NCBI GenBank assembly: GCA_030600975.1
Contig: JAUVUL010000135.1
Coordinates: 1 to 6,018 of the forward strand
DNA from: Candidatus Aegiribacteria sp.
GTDB taxonomy: Bacteria > Fermentibacterota > Fermentibacteria > Fermentibacterales > JCC-6
Direction of reading: 5' to 3'
DNA: 6,018 nt
In this document: positions 1 through 6,018 of the stretch, piece by piece
Numbering within the stretch: position 1 is the stretch's first letter
Layout of the letters: each line of letters opens with the position of its first letter
The notes under the pieces: generated by a model
Database searches by the model: none
What the model was told of the DNA's origin: nothing
What the model saw: the letters and a program-made list of their open reading frames with translations, nothing else
Position numbers and translations under genes: made by a program

Positions 1-428
1 ACATCCAGCTCACTAAGTCCCTCCTGATTCAGAATACTGACCAGCTGTTCAGATGTCTTCATCAGCCCGTCAGCTATCTCTTCAACGGAATGGCCTCCTT
101 CTTTTACCAGCTGCTCTGCCCTGTGATAATTGTCCAGCACTGCAATAAGTTCCTCTATCAGCTCCTTCTTTCCCTGGTCGCAGAGCCGCCTGAAATCCCT
201 TGCCTGGCGTTTCCTGTAGTTGTCGAATTCCGCCTGGAGTCTCAGGAGTCTCTCCTGAAGCTGCAGTCTGATGGGGTCAGGTTCAGCTTCCGGGGAAGGC
301 TCCTGGCTTTCAGCTTCTTCGACTTCCTGAACGGTATTCTTCTCGTCCAGAGGTTCCGAAACGCCAATTCTTTCCCTTGTTGAGGTTCCGTTCCTTCTTT
401 TCTTCTTGCTTCTTCTTGGATCCACCAT
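1..428 (-). CDS. grpE: GrpE, nucleotide-exchange factor of DnaK (partial, C-terminus cut by window edge)
   Basis: GrpE is a cytoplasmic dimer that makes DnaK release ADP, resetting its substrate-binding cycle. The minus strand reads openly from an ATG at 428-426 to the window edge, giving 142 residues of a family usually about 180-220 long. Residues 1-23 are strongly basic, 24-52 are acidic and Pro/Glu-rich, and a long charged helix follows from about 53. That helix contains the family hallmark AEFDNYRKR (66-74) and ELIEELIAVLDNYHRA (89-104), matching the usual LLPVLDNLERA segment. The visible part ends at GLSELD, just before the expected C-terminal beta domain, which is outside the window. 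The start is chosen because its ATG overlaps the dnaK stop (TGATG); no clear Shine-Dalgarno precedes it, so reinitiation after dnaK is likely. Identification is firm. Confidence 0.95.
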   Translation of the reverse strand, partial: MVDPRRSKKKRRNGTSTRERIGVSEPLDEKNTVQEVEEAESQEPSPEAEPDPIRLQLQERLLRLQAEFDNYRKRQARDFRRLCDQGKKELIEELIAVLDNYHRAEQLVKEGGHSVEEIADGLMKTSEQLVSILNQEGLSELD

Positions 429-430
429 CA
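426..430 (-). promoter_or_regulatory. dnaK/grpE TGATG stop-start overlap
   Basis: The dnaK TGA (430-428) and the grpE ATG (428-426) share one base. The upstream end of dnaK has no obvious purine-rich ribosome binding site. Translation of grpE therefore probably depends on ribosomes finishing dnaK. The overlap is seen directly; the coupling is inferred. Confidence 0.7.
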
Positions 431-2347
431 GTCATCAACGACTTCGTAGTCAGCGTCGACAGTGTTGGCTTCATCTCCACCGGAATCGGCCGTTCCTGTG
501 GTCTCCCCTGTCTGTCCGCCTGAACCGGCAGCCTGCTGCTGAGCCTGCTGCTGCTTGTAGAAGGCTTCACCGAACTGCTTCCAGGTTTCCTGAAGTCTAT
601 CGAATTTCTGCTTTATCAGATCGTCATCTTCTCCCTCAAGGGCCTTCTTCATCTCTGAGACCGCCTCGTCGAGTCGGGATCTGTCATCCGGAGATACCTT
701 GTCTCCGTAATCCTTCATCTGCTTCTCTATTTCAAAAACCATAGCGTCGGCATGGTTACGCCTCTCGATCTTTTCCTTCTTCCTGGTATCTTCCTCGGCA
801 TGGGCCTCCGCGTCGTGCAGCATCTTCTCGATTTCATCCTTGGTAAGTCCGCTTGAAGATTCTATTCTGATCTTCTGTTCCTTGCCGGTGGCCTTGTCTT
901 TTGCAGCAACGTGGAGAATTCCGTTAGCGTCAATATCGAATGATACTTCTATCTGTGGCATTCCCCTTGGAGCCGGTGGAATTCCGTCAAGGACGAATCT
1001 TCCAACAGTTCTGTTATCGGCTGCCATTTTCCGCTCACCCTGAAGTACAATGATCTCAACCTGAGGCTGATTGTCAGCTGCGGTGCTGAATATCTGGCTT
1101 TTCTCCGTGGGAATCGTTGTGTTCTTCTCAATAATGTGTGTGGCCACTCCACCGAGGGTTTCGATACCAAGCGTAAGCGGAGTAACGTCCAGGAGTAGAA
1201 CATCCTTCACGTCACCTGAAAGCACTCCAGCCTGGATGGCCGCTCCAACGGCAACCACTTCATCGGGGTTGACTCCTTTGTGAGGTTCCTTGCCGAAGAT
1301 CTCGGTAACTTTCTTCTGAACAAGTGGCATTCGGGTCTGTCCGCCGACCAGAAGGACGTCGTCTATACCGGATGCTTCCAGTCCCGCGTCCTTCAGTGCT
1401 ATCCTGCAGGGATCCACGGTCTTTCCCACAAGTTCATCAACCAGCTGTTCTAGCTTTGACCTTGTTAGAGTCATGTCGAGGTGCTTCGCTCCAGCAGAAT
1501 CGGCTGTGACGAAGGGAAGGTTTATGTTGGTACTCTGCGTTGTTGAAAGCTCGCACTTGGCTGTTTCAGCAGCTTCCTTCAGCCTCTGAAGAGCCATCAT
1601 GTCTTTTGACAGATCAATACCCTGCTGCTTCTTGAATTCGGCAACCATCCAGTTAATGACTGCGTGGTCAAAATCGTCTCCGCCCAGGTGAGTGTCTCCG
1701 TTGGTTGACTTGACCTCGAACACTCCATCACCGATTTCCAGTATCGAAATATCGAAGGTTCCTCCACCGAGGTCGTAAACGGCTATGGTCCTGTTGGAGG
1801 ATTCTTTGTCCAGTCCGTAGGCAAGAGCAGCTGCCGTCGGTTCATTTACGATCCTCTCCACTATAAGACCGGCTATCTTCCCGGCATCCTTGGTAGCCTG
1901 CCTCTGGCTGTCGTTGAAATACGCTGGAACGGTCACAACCGCCTTTTCAACCTTTTCCCCCAGGTAATCCTCGGCCGTCTGTTTCATTTTCTGGAGGATC
2001 ATCGCTGAAATCTCCGGAGGTGAGTACTTCTTGCCCAGTATCTCCACCCAGGCATCACCATTTTTCCCCTCGACAACCTTGTAGGGAACCCTCTCAATTT
2101 CTTTCGTCATTTCGCTGTATTTGCACCCCATGAATCTCTTTATCGAGAATATGGTATTTTCAGGGTTCGCCACTGCCTGCCTGTGGGCTACAACACCTAC
2201 AAGCCTCTCTCCCTTGTCATTGAAGGCGACTACTGAAGGAGTTGTTCTCGCACCTTCAGCGTTGGGTATTACAGTAGGTTCGCCACCTTCCATAACTGCC
2301 ACGCACGAATTCGTGGTTCCAAGGTCAATTCCAATTATCTTTCCCAT
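428..2347 (-). CDS. dnaK: Molecular chaperone DnaK (Hsp70), complete
   Basis: DnaK is the cytoplasmic Hsp70 that binds unfolded peptides in an ATP-dependent cycle with DnaJ and GrpE. The protein has 639 residues, against 638 in E. coli. The nucleotide-binding domain shows GIDLGTTNS (6-14), the catalytic lysine K70, VNEP with E169, the phosphate-2 loop [10 protein letters not shown] (192-201) and the adenosine motif [11 protein letters not shown] (331-341). The interdomain linker DVLLLDVTP lies at 382-390. The beta-sandwich substrate domain spans about 391-500, including LQGERK (435-440) and [16 protein letters not shown] residues at 457-468. A helical lid follows, then a Gln/Ala/Gly-rich tail (about 598-625) and an acidic end, [10 protein letters not shown]. 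The segment around 71-101 is the insert typical of diderm DnaK. The ATG start is supported by GAGAGG seven bases upstream. It is the first gene of a dnaK-grpE operon, divergent from uvrA. No frameshift or missing catalytic residue is seen. Confidence 0.99.
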   Translation of the reverse strand: MGKIIGIDLGTTNSCVAVMEGGEPTVIPNAEGARTTPSVVAFNDKGERLVGVVAHRQAVANPENTIFSIKRFMGCKYSEMTKEIERVPYKVVEGKNGDAWVEILGKKYSPPEISAMILQKMKQTAEDYLGEKVEKAVVTVPAYFNDSQRQATKDAGKIAGLIVERIVNEPTAAALAYGLDKESSNRTIAVYDLGGGTFDISILEIGDGVFEVKSTNGDTHLGGDDFDHAVINWMVAEFKKQQGIDLSKDMMALQRLKEAAETAKCELSTTQSTNINLPFVTADSAGAKHLDMTLTRSKLEQLVDELVGKTVDPCRIALKDAGLEASGIDDVLLVGGQTRMPLVQKKVTEIFGKEPHKGVNPDEVVAVGAAIQAGVLSGDVKDVLLLDVTPLTLGIETLGGVATHIIEKNTTIPTEKSQIFSTAADNQPQVEIIVLQGERKMAADNRTVGRFVLDGIPPAPRGMPQIEVSFDIDANGILHVAAKDKATGKEQKIRIESSSGLTKDEIEKMLHDAEAHAEEDTRKKEKIERRNHADAMVFEIEKQMKDYGDKVSPDDRSRLDEAVSEMKKALEGEDDDLIKQKFDRLQETWKQFGEAFYKQQQAQQQAAGSGGQTGETTGTADSGGDEANTVDADYEVVDD

Positions 2348-2354
2348 TGGTTAT

Positions 2355-2360
2355 CCTCTC
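2355..2360 (-). promoter_or_regulatory. Ribosome binding site of dnaK
   Basis: On the minus strand GAGAGG lies seven bases before the dnaK ATG at 2347. It supports that start. The in-frame ATG at 2362-2360 runs into a TAA after three codons and so cannot be the start. Confidence 0.75.
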
Positions 2361-2398
2361 ATGTTCTCTTCCAAATTCAATTCTTGATCATTTCATAA

Positions 2399-2423
2399 TC
2401 CGGCCGGAACCTCCATCAGTTCC
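2399..2423 (-). repeat. Two adjacent dyads in the predicted dnaK 5' leader
   Basis: A perfect 10-bp palindrome TCCGGCCGGA (2399-2408) abuts and overlaps an inverted repeat GGAAC-N8-GTTCC (2406-2410 and 2419-2423). Both lie downstream of the predicted sigma-54 start, so in the dnaK transcript the second could form a five-pair stem with an eight-base loop containing GGAG. They share bases, so the two structures would compete. The repeats are seen directly. A role as operator or leader structure is speculative, and arms this short can arise by chance. Confidence 0.35.
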
Positions 2424-2452
2424 TGCTTGTCGGGTATTAATGCGAATATATT

Positions 2453-2472
2453 TCGAGCAATCATCGTGCCAG
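2453..2472 (-). promoter_or_regulatory. Sigma-54 (RpoN) -24/-12 promoter for dnaK-grpE
   Basis: Read on the minus strand, this is CTGGCACG-ATGA-TTGCTCGA. It matches the established sigma-54 core YTGGCACG-N4-TTGCW at every specified position, with ten bases between the GG (2470-2469) and the GC (2458-2457). Transcription would begin near 2445 and give a dnaK leader of roughly 98 bases. Under equal base frequencies a full match is expected about once in 17 million positions, so chance in a 6-kb window is unlikely. Sigma-54 holoenzyme needs an AAA+ activator, usually bound upstream; about 180 bp remain between this site and uvrA for such a site. The match is observed; its activity is inferred. 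Confidence 0.75.
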
Positions 2473-2484
2473 AAACATCTCTAT

Positions 2485-2508
2485 CCACAGAATATTGTCC
2501 CACAGTAT
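2485..2508. repeat. CCACAG direct repeat, 15-bp phase
   Basis: CCACAGAAT (2485-2493) and CCACAGTAT (2500-2508) agree in eight of nine bases and start 15 bp apart, immediately upstream of the sigma-54 promoter. The second copy overlaps the left arm of the palindrome at 2503-2521. They could be half-sites for a regulator, but this is unproven. Confidence 0.35.
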
Positions 2509-2521
2509 TTTACAAACACTG
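2503..2521. promoter_or_regulatory. Operator-like imperfect palindrome
   Basis: CAGTATTT (2503-2510) and AAACACTG (2514-2521) are inverted copies matching at seven of eight positions around a three-base spacer, in the form typical of a dimeric regulator site. Its centre is about 67 bp upstream of the predicted sigma-54 start for dnaK and about 140 bp upstream of the uvrA start. It could serve an enhancer-binding activator of dnaK or a repressor acting on uvrA. The palindrome is seen directly; its role is inferred. Confidence 0.45.
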
Positions 2522-2590
2522 CGAAGCAGCTCTCTTCCGGTCGGTGTACAGGCGACGTGCTATTGTGGCGCATTCCAAGTTCCCTCTTTA

Positions 2591-2612
2591 GTTGTATAGT
2601 ATATGGTTGTAT
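2591..2612 (+). promoter_or_regulatory. Possible uvrA promoter element with GTTGTAT direct repeat
   Basis: GTTGTAT occurs at 2591-2597 and again at 2606-2612, 15 bp apart. Within it TATAGT (2595-2600) matches five of six bases of the TATAAT -10 box. No good -35 hexamer is seen; TTCCAA at 2573-2578 with 16-bp spacing is a weak candidate. If used, the uvrA leader would be about 45 bases. The repeat could instead be a repressor site over the promoter. A housekeeping promoter is expected somewhere here, but this assignment is tentative. Confidence 0.25.
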
Positions 2613-2641
2613 GAAGTACTGTGAAGGTAAATTCCTGTAAA

Positions 2642-2648
2642 GAGAGAG
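2642..2648 (+). promoter_or_regulatory. Weak ribosome binding site of uvrA
   Basis: The purine run GAGAGAG ends four bases before the uvrA GTG at 2653. It is only a partial match to AGGAGG. An in-frame TAA at 2638-2640 rules out a start further upstream, so the GTG is well supported despite the weak site. Confidence 0.45.
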
Positions 2649-2652
2649 TGAT

Positions 2653-5481
2653 GTGGATAGAATAATCGTACGGGGAGCCCGGGAGCATAATCTGAAGAAT
2701 ATCACTGTGGAATTTCCCAGGAACAAGCTCGTAGTCCTCACGGGCGTATCCGGTTCGGGAAAGAGTTCCTTTGCATTCGACACTCTATACGCAGAGGGAC
2801 AGCGAAGGTACGTTGAGTCGCTTTCAGCATACGCGAGACAATTCCTGGGACAGCTGGAAAAGCCCCTTTACGAGAGCATCGAGGGGCTATCACCTGCTAT
2901 TTCTATTGAACAGAAAACTGTAAGCCATAACCCCAGATCAACAGTAGGAACAGTGACTGAGATATCCGATTACATGAGGGTTCTTTACGCAAGGGTGGGT
3001 ATTCCCCATTGCCCCGAGTGCGGCAGAAAAGTATCAAGCCAGTCACCACAACAGATGGTTGACAGGATTCTGGAATTCCCGGCAGGGACCAGACTGTTGA
3101 TAACGGCTCCCCTATTGCGGAACAGGAAAGGAGCCCATGCAGACCTCTTCCCGGCATTGAGGAAGAGAGGTTACGTCCGGGTTCTTATCGACGGAAAAAC
3201 CAGGGATCTCGAGGAAAACATCAAACTGAACAGCAGGAAGAAGCATAACATCCATCTTGTTGTCGACCGGATAGTGTGCGAAGAGGGTATCGCCAGCAGG
3301 CTTATGGATTCCGTTGAAACAACCCTGAGGGAAGGGGAGGGTGTACTCTCTGTGATCGATGTCGATTCGGGAGAAGAAACCCTGATGAGCGAACACAGTG
3401 CCTGCGCATGGTGCGGCATAAGCATGCCTGACCTCACTCCCCAGCTTTTCAGTTTCAATAATCCCGTGGGGATGTGCCAGGAATGTTCTGGTCTGGGATA
3501 CGAACTCAAGGTTGACCCCCTGCTGGTGGTTCCAAGGAAGGCGCTGTCCATAAAGGACGGAGCTGTTGGTCCCTGGGGGATACCGGCGGGTCACGGAAAG
3601 AACCTGGTACGGGCACTTGCAAGGGAGCTGAATTTCAGCCTCGGAGCTTCATGGCAGAGCCTGCCTCAGAAGGTGCAGGACGAAATCCTCTACGGCTGCG
3701 GCAACAGAAAAATCAGTATTACCTGGTCATCAAGCAACAGCACCGGAACATGGGAAACGAACTGGGAAGGTGTTATACCCAGACTGGAGAGGCGTTACAG
3801 CTGTACAACCAGCCAGGCGGCAAGGAAGTTTTACGAGAGGTTCTTCAACAAGTCCGACTGCTCAGCCTGCTCCGGAACCCGACTAAGAAGGGAAGCCAGG
3901 GCGGTGACTGCAGGTGACAGAGGTATTCATGAACTCAATTCCATGACAATCAGCGAACTTCATGAATTCTTCGCCCATCTTGAGCTTGATCCCTGGAGGA
4001 TGGAGATTGCGGTAGAACTCCTGAGGGAAATACGCAACAGACTGAATTTCCTTGTTAACGTTGGACTTCATTACCTTACCCTGAACAGGGCTTCACCGAC
4101 TCTCTCGGGCGGAGAAGCCCAGAGGATAAGGCTGGCCAGCCAGATAGGAAGTGGCCTTACGGGAGTTCTCTACGTGCTTGATGAGCCTACAATCGGCCTC
4201 CATCAGAGGGATAACAGAAGGCTACTCTCTACTCTTGCGGAACTCAGAGACCTTGGCAACACCGTTCTTGTGGTGGAGCATGATCATGATACTATTCTGG
4301 CTGCTGACCATGTGGTGGATTTCGGCCCGGGGGCAGGTGTTCATGGAGGTAATATCGTTGCCGCCGGAACCCCCGCGGATATAATGTCCTCGGAGGGATC
4401 CCTTACGGGTGACTACCTTTCCGGAAGGAAATTCATTCACAGGACCGTACCCGTTTCCGGGGAAGGCAACGGCTTCCTTACACTGAAAAAGGCAAGCCTT
4501 CACAATCTGAAGGATATCGACCTCACCATTCCTCTTGGAAGGTTCCTCTGCATTACAGGGGTATCGGGATCGGGCAAGAGCTCTCTTATCAGCCAGACAC
4601 TTTACCCGGCCCTTTCTACAGCTACCGGCAATTCGCTGAAACTCCGTCCCGGCCCATACGGTTCACTGGAGGGTGCTGCGAATGTGGACAAGGTCATCAA
4701 CATCTCCCAGGACCCAATCGGGAGGACACCGAGGTCCAATCCTGCGACTTATACAAAAGTCTTCGACCTTATAAGGAAACTTTTCGCCCAGACACCCCAG
4801 GCGAAGGTCCGTGGATACAAACCCGGTCGATTCAGTTTCAACGTTAAGGGCGGCAGATGCGAGGAGTGCAAGGGCGCAGGTGTGATAAAGATAGAGATGC
4901 ATTTCCTTTCCGATGTCTTCATTGAATGCCGAACCTGCAGTGGCCGCAGGTTCAACCGCGAAACGCTGAAAGTCACTTATGGAGGGCTGAATATCGCGGA
5001 AGTGCTGAATCTCACCGTCAGCGAAGCACTCGTTCAGTTCGAGAGAATTCCCGCCATATACCGCATTCTCAAAGTATTGGACGATGTAGGTCTGGGTTAC
5101 ATCCAGCTTGGGCAGCAGGCAACAACCCTTTCCGGAGGTGAAGCACAGAGGATCAAGCTTGCGAAGGAGCTGTCGCGTCCCGGGTCAACTCATACAGTGT
5201 ACATTCTGGATGAACCCACCACAGGCCTCCATTTTCATGATGTAAAGAAGCTCCTTATGGTCCTGGGAAGGCTGGTCAAAGCGGGAAACACCGTAATAGT
5301 CATAGAACACAACCTTGATATTATCAAGAACGCCAGCTGGATAGTGGACCTTGGCCCCGATGGAGGCGATGCGGGAGGATGGATAATAGCAACGGGTACA
5401 CCTGACCAGCTGGCTGAAAACAGCGATTCATATACAGGACGTTTTCTTAAGGCCGTTCTTCAGACGGAAGTCCGGGAATAA
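2653..5481 (+). CDS. uvrA: UvrA, excision nuclease subunit A (DNA damage recognition ATPase), complete
   Basis: UvrA dimers scan DNA for distortions and load UvrB, starting nucleotide excision repair in the cytoplasm. The protein has 942 residues (E. coli 940). The first ABC half has Walker A GVSGSGKSS (31-39), signature LSGGEAQR (484-491) and Walker B YVLDEPTIGLH (507-517). The second has Walker A GVSGSGKSS (636-644), signature LSGGEAQR (826-833) and Walker B YILDEPTTGLH (850-860). All three zinc modules keep their cysteines: CPEC with CAWC (120-123, 251-254), CQEC with CSAC (275-278, 403-406) and CEEC with CRTC (736-739, 759-762). The region from about 130 to 245 matches the UvrB-binding domain. 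Translation starts at GTG, giving the family start MDRIIVRGAREHNLKNI. The gene stands alone on the plus strand, divergent from dnaK, and its 3' end overlaps the convergent gene by 35 bp. Confidence 0.99.
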   Translation: MDRIIVRGAREHNLKNITVEFPRNKLVVLTGVSGSGKSSFAFDTLYAEGQRRYVESLSAYARQFLGQLEKPLYESIEGLSPAISIEQKTVSHNPRSTVGTVTEISDYMRVLYARVGIPHCPECGRKVSSQSPQQMVDRILEFPAGTRLLITAPLLRNRKGAHADLFPALRKRGYVRVLIDGKTRDLEENIKLNSRKKHNIHLVVDRIVCEEGIASRLMDSVETTLREGEGVLSVIDVDSGEETLMSEHSACAWCGISMPDLTPQLFSFNNPVGMCQECSGLGYELKVDPLLVVPRKALSIKDGAVGPWGIPAGHGKNLVRALARELNFSLGASWQSLPQKVQDEILYGCGNRKISITWSSSNSTGTWETNWEGVIPRLERRYSCTTSQAARKFYERFFNKSDCSACSGTRLRREARAVTAGDRGIHELNSMTISELHEFFAHLELDPWRMEIAVELLREIRNRLNFLVNVGLHYLTLNRASPTLSGGEAQRIRLASQIGSGLTGVLYVLDEPTIGLHQRDNRRLLSTLAELRDLGNTVLVVEHDHDTILAADHVVDFGPGAGVHGGNIVAAGTPADIMSSEGSLTGDYLSGRKFIHRTVPVSGEGNGFLTLKKASLHNLKDIDLTIPLGRFLCITGVSGSGKSSLISQTLYPALSTATGNSLKLRPGPYGSLEGAANVDKVINISQDPIGRTPRSNPATYTKVFDLIRKLFAQTPQAKVRGYKPGRFSFNVKGGRCEECKGAGVIKIEMHFLSDVFIECRTCSGRRFNRETLKVTYGGLNIAEVLNLTVSEALVQFERIPAIYRILKVLDDVGLGYIQLGQQATTLSGGEAQRIKLAKELSRPGSTHTVYILDEPTTGLHFHDVKKLLMVLGRLVKAGNTVIVIEHNLDIIKNASWIVDLGPDGGDAGGWIIATGTPDQLAENSDSYTGRFLKAVLQTEVRE

Positions 5482-6018
5482 CTGACCCACTCTGAATAAG
5501 GAGACTGGAAAGGGTGGATAGAGCCCTGAAAATATTCTTCAGACTGCAGGATACAACCTCCATGCTATCCCATGCTGAGATAAGCCTGCCTCCGCATGCG
5601 AGTCTTACCGAAAGGGCGTCGTACCTGCCCAGTATTCCAGAATGCGTGGATATACTGTCTTCTGACTTCTCACGGATCTCTTCAGGAATTCTTCTGAGAA
5701 TTCTGCTTCCGATAATGGAACTGTTCCCTTTTCCATCCTCCAGATAGATAAATTCGCTCCGCAGGGCATCCCTGAGCCGCTCAGCAACCAGTTCCAGTGA
5801 AGGTCTGTCCGTTGTAAGCAGTTCCAGGACAGTAACACTTACAGAATGGTCCCAGCCGGGATCCCCGGTGTTGAAGATTGTGAGCATTCCCGAATCGAGA
5901 TCCCATGCATCTCCCTCTGCTGACCACAGGACAGCCTTGTTACCTCCTTGACTCTTTCCCCTGTTCAGAGCTGCGTATGCCAGGCTGACTATGAGCTCTG
6001 AACTGTCCAGGGAAGAAC
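5447..6018 (-). CDS. Unidentified protein with a GAF-like C-terminal region (partial, N-terminus outside window)
   Basis: An uninterrupted minus-strand frame enters at the window edge (first whole codon at 6016) and ends at TAA 5449-5447, leaving 189 visible residues. The Met at 5887 is internal, because the frame is open upstream with the same codon preferences (CTG, GGA, AGG, GTC). I do not recognise the family. The visible start, with ELIVSLAYAALNRG and KAVLWSAEGDAWDL, looks soluble. From about residue 73, a helix SLELVAERLRDAL, a strand FIYLEDGKGN, a variable loop and a closing strand plus helix (SVRLACGGRLISAW to about 180) follow the order of a GAF sensory domain. No membrane segment or catalytic motif is seen. 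It is convergent with uvrA, overlapping its end by 35 bp. That it is coding is likely; the GAF reading is weak. Confidence 0.7.
   Translation of the reverse strand, partial: SSLDSSELIVSLAYAALNRGKSQGGNKAVLWSAEGDAWDLDSGMLTIFNTGDPGWDHSVSVTVLELLTTDRPSLELVAERLRDALRSEFIYLEDGKGNSSIIGSRILRRIPEEIREKSEDSISTHSGILGRYDALSVRLACGGRLISAWDSMEVVSCSLKNIFRALSTLSSLLIQSGSVIPGLPSEERP

Larger units (their letters stand above)
2348..2652. other. Divergent dnaK-uvrA intergenic regulatory region
   Basis: This 305-bp gap separates the divergent starts of dnaK (minus) and uvrA (plus) and is visibly richer in A/T runs than the flanking genes. From the dnaK side it holds the dnaK ribosome binding site, two short dyads in the dnaK leader, a sigma-54-type promoter, two CCACAG repeats, a 19-bp imperfect palindrome, a GTTGTAT direct repeat with a TATAGT box, and a weak uvrA ribosome binding site. 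I looked for a CIRCE element (TTAGCACTC-N9-GAGTGCTAA), a HAIR element and a sigma-32-type promoter and saw none. No convincing small gene was found on either strand. Confidence 0.8.

Noticed and set aside
2351..2362. A three-codon in-frame mini-ORF (ATG AGA GGA TAA) just before dnaK, with GGAAGA upstream.
   Set aside because: It is too short to distinguish from chance and overlaps the dnaK ribosome binding site; no attenuation context is visible.
2443..2455. CGAA-N5-TTCG inverted repeat at the predicted dnaK transcription start.
   Set aside because: Four-base arms in an AT-rich stretch are expected by chance, and no flanking bases extend the symmetry.
2347..2640. A plus-strand frame across the whole dnaK-uvrA gap, in phase with uvrA.
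   Set aside because: It starts at a TTG without a ribosome binding site, runs antisense across the promoter elements, has an unnatural Cys/Ser composition and stops at TAA 2638-2640 before the uvrA start.
3112..3594. Long antisense open frames of 126 and 160 codons inside uvrA.
   Set aside because: They are opposite a fully conserved UvrA coding region, with no recognisable domains or ribosome binding sites.
5511..5529. Possible terminator hairpin AGGG...CCCT after uvrA.
   Set aside because: Only four pairs with a nine-base loop and no T-run afterwards on either strand.
5514..5747. A 77-codon plus-strand frame starting at GTG, with AAGGAG ten bases upstream (5498-5503).
   Set aside because: It lies wholly inside the longer minus-strand gene in the frame that shares wobble positions, which is often open by chance. 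Its product is Ser/Leu/Pro-rich with no recognisable motif.

Overview
The window comes from a bacterial chromosome and holds ordinary housekeeping genes in a compact layout. It has a chaperone operon on the minus strand (dnaK followed by grpE), a divergently transcribed uvrA on the plus strand, and the 3' part of an unidentified minus-strand gene that runs into the 3' end of uvrA. DnaK carries the N-terminal-domain segment typical of diderm (Gram-negative-type) bacteria. Arginine codons are mostly AGG/AGA and ATA is common, so this does not look like an enteric proteobacterium. An uncultivated diderm lineage is a reasonable inference, but I cannot name the phylum from this sequence.

Layout. 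Positions 1-428 (minus): grpE, lacking its C-terminal end at the window edge. Positions 428-2347 (minus): complete dnaK, whose stop overlaps the grpE start as TGATG. Positions 2348-2652: a 305-bp divergent intergenic region, the most information-rich non-coding part of the window. Positions 2653-5481 (plus): complete uvrA, starting with GTG. Positions 5447-6018 (minus): the last 189 codons of a gene whose 5' end lies beyond the window; its tail overlaps the uvrA tail by 35 bp.

Function. DnaK and GrpE work together: GrpE is the nucleotide-exchange factor of DnaK, and the overlapping stop and start suggest coupled translation. UvrA is the damage-recognition ATPase of nucleotide excision repair and appears to be alone in its transcript. 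The unidentified gene has a C-terminal half that reads like a GAF-type sensory fold, but this rests on pattern only.

The most notable observation is an apparently perfect sigma-54 (RpoN) promoter, CTGGCACG-N4-TTGCT, about 110 bp upstream of dnaK and pointing at it. An operator-like palindrome and short direct repeats lie just upstream of it. No CIRCE element or sigma-32-type promoter is visible. Sigma-54 control of a dnaK-grpE operon, with dnaK placed before grpE, would be an uncommon arrangement. No mobile elements, tRNA or rRNA genes, CRISPR arrays or convincing intrinsic terminators were found.
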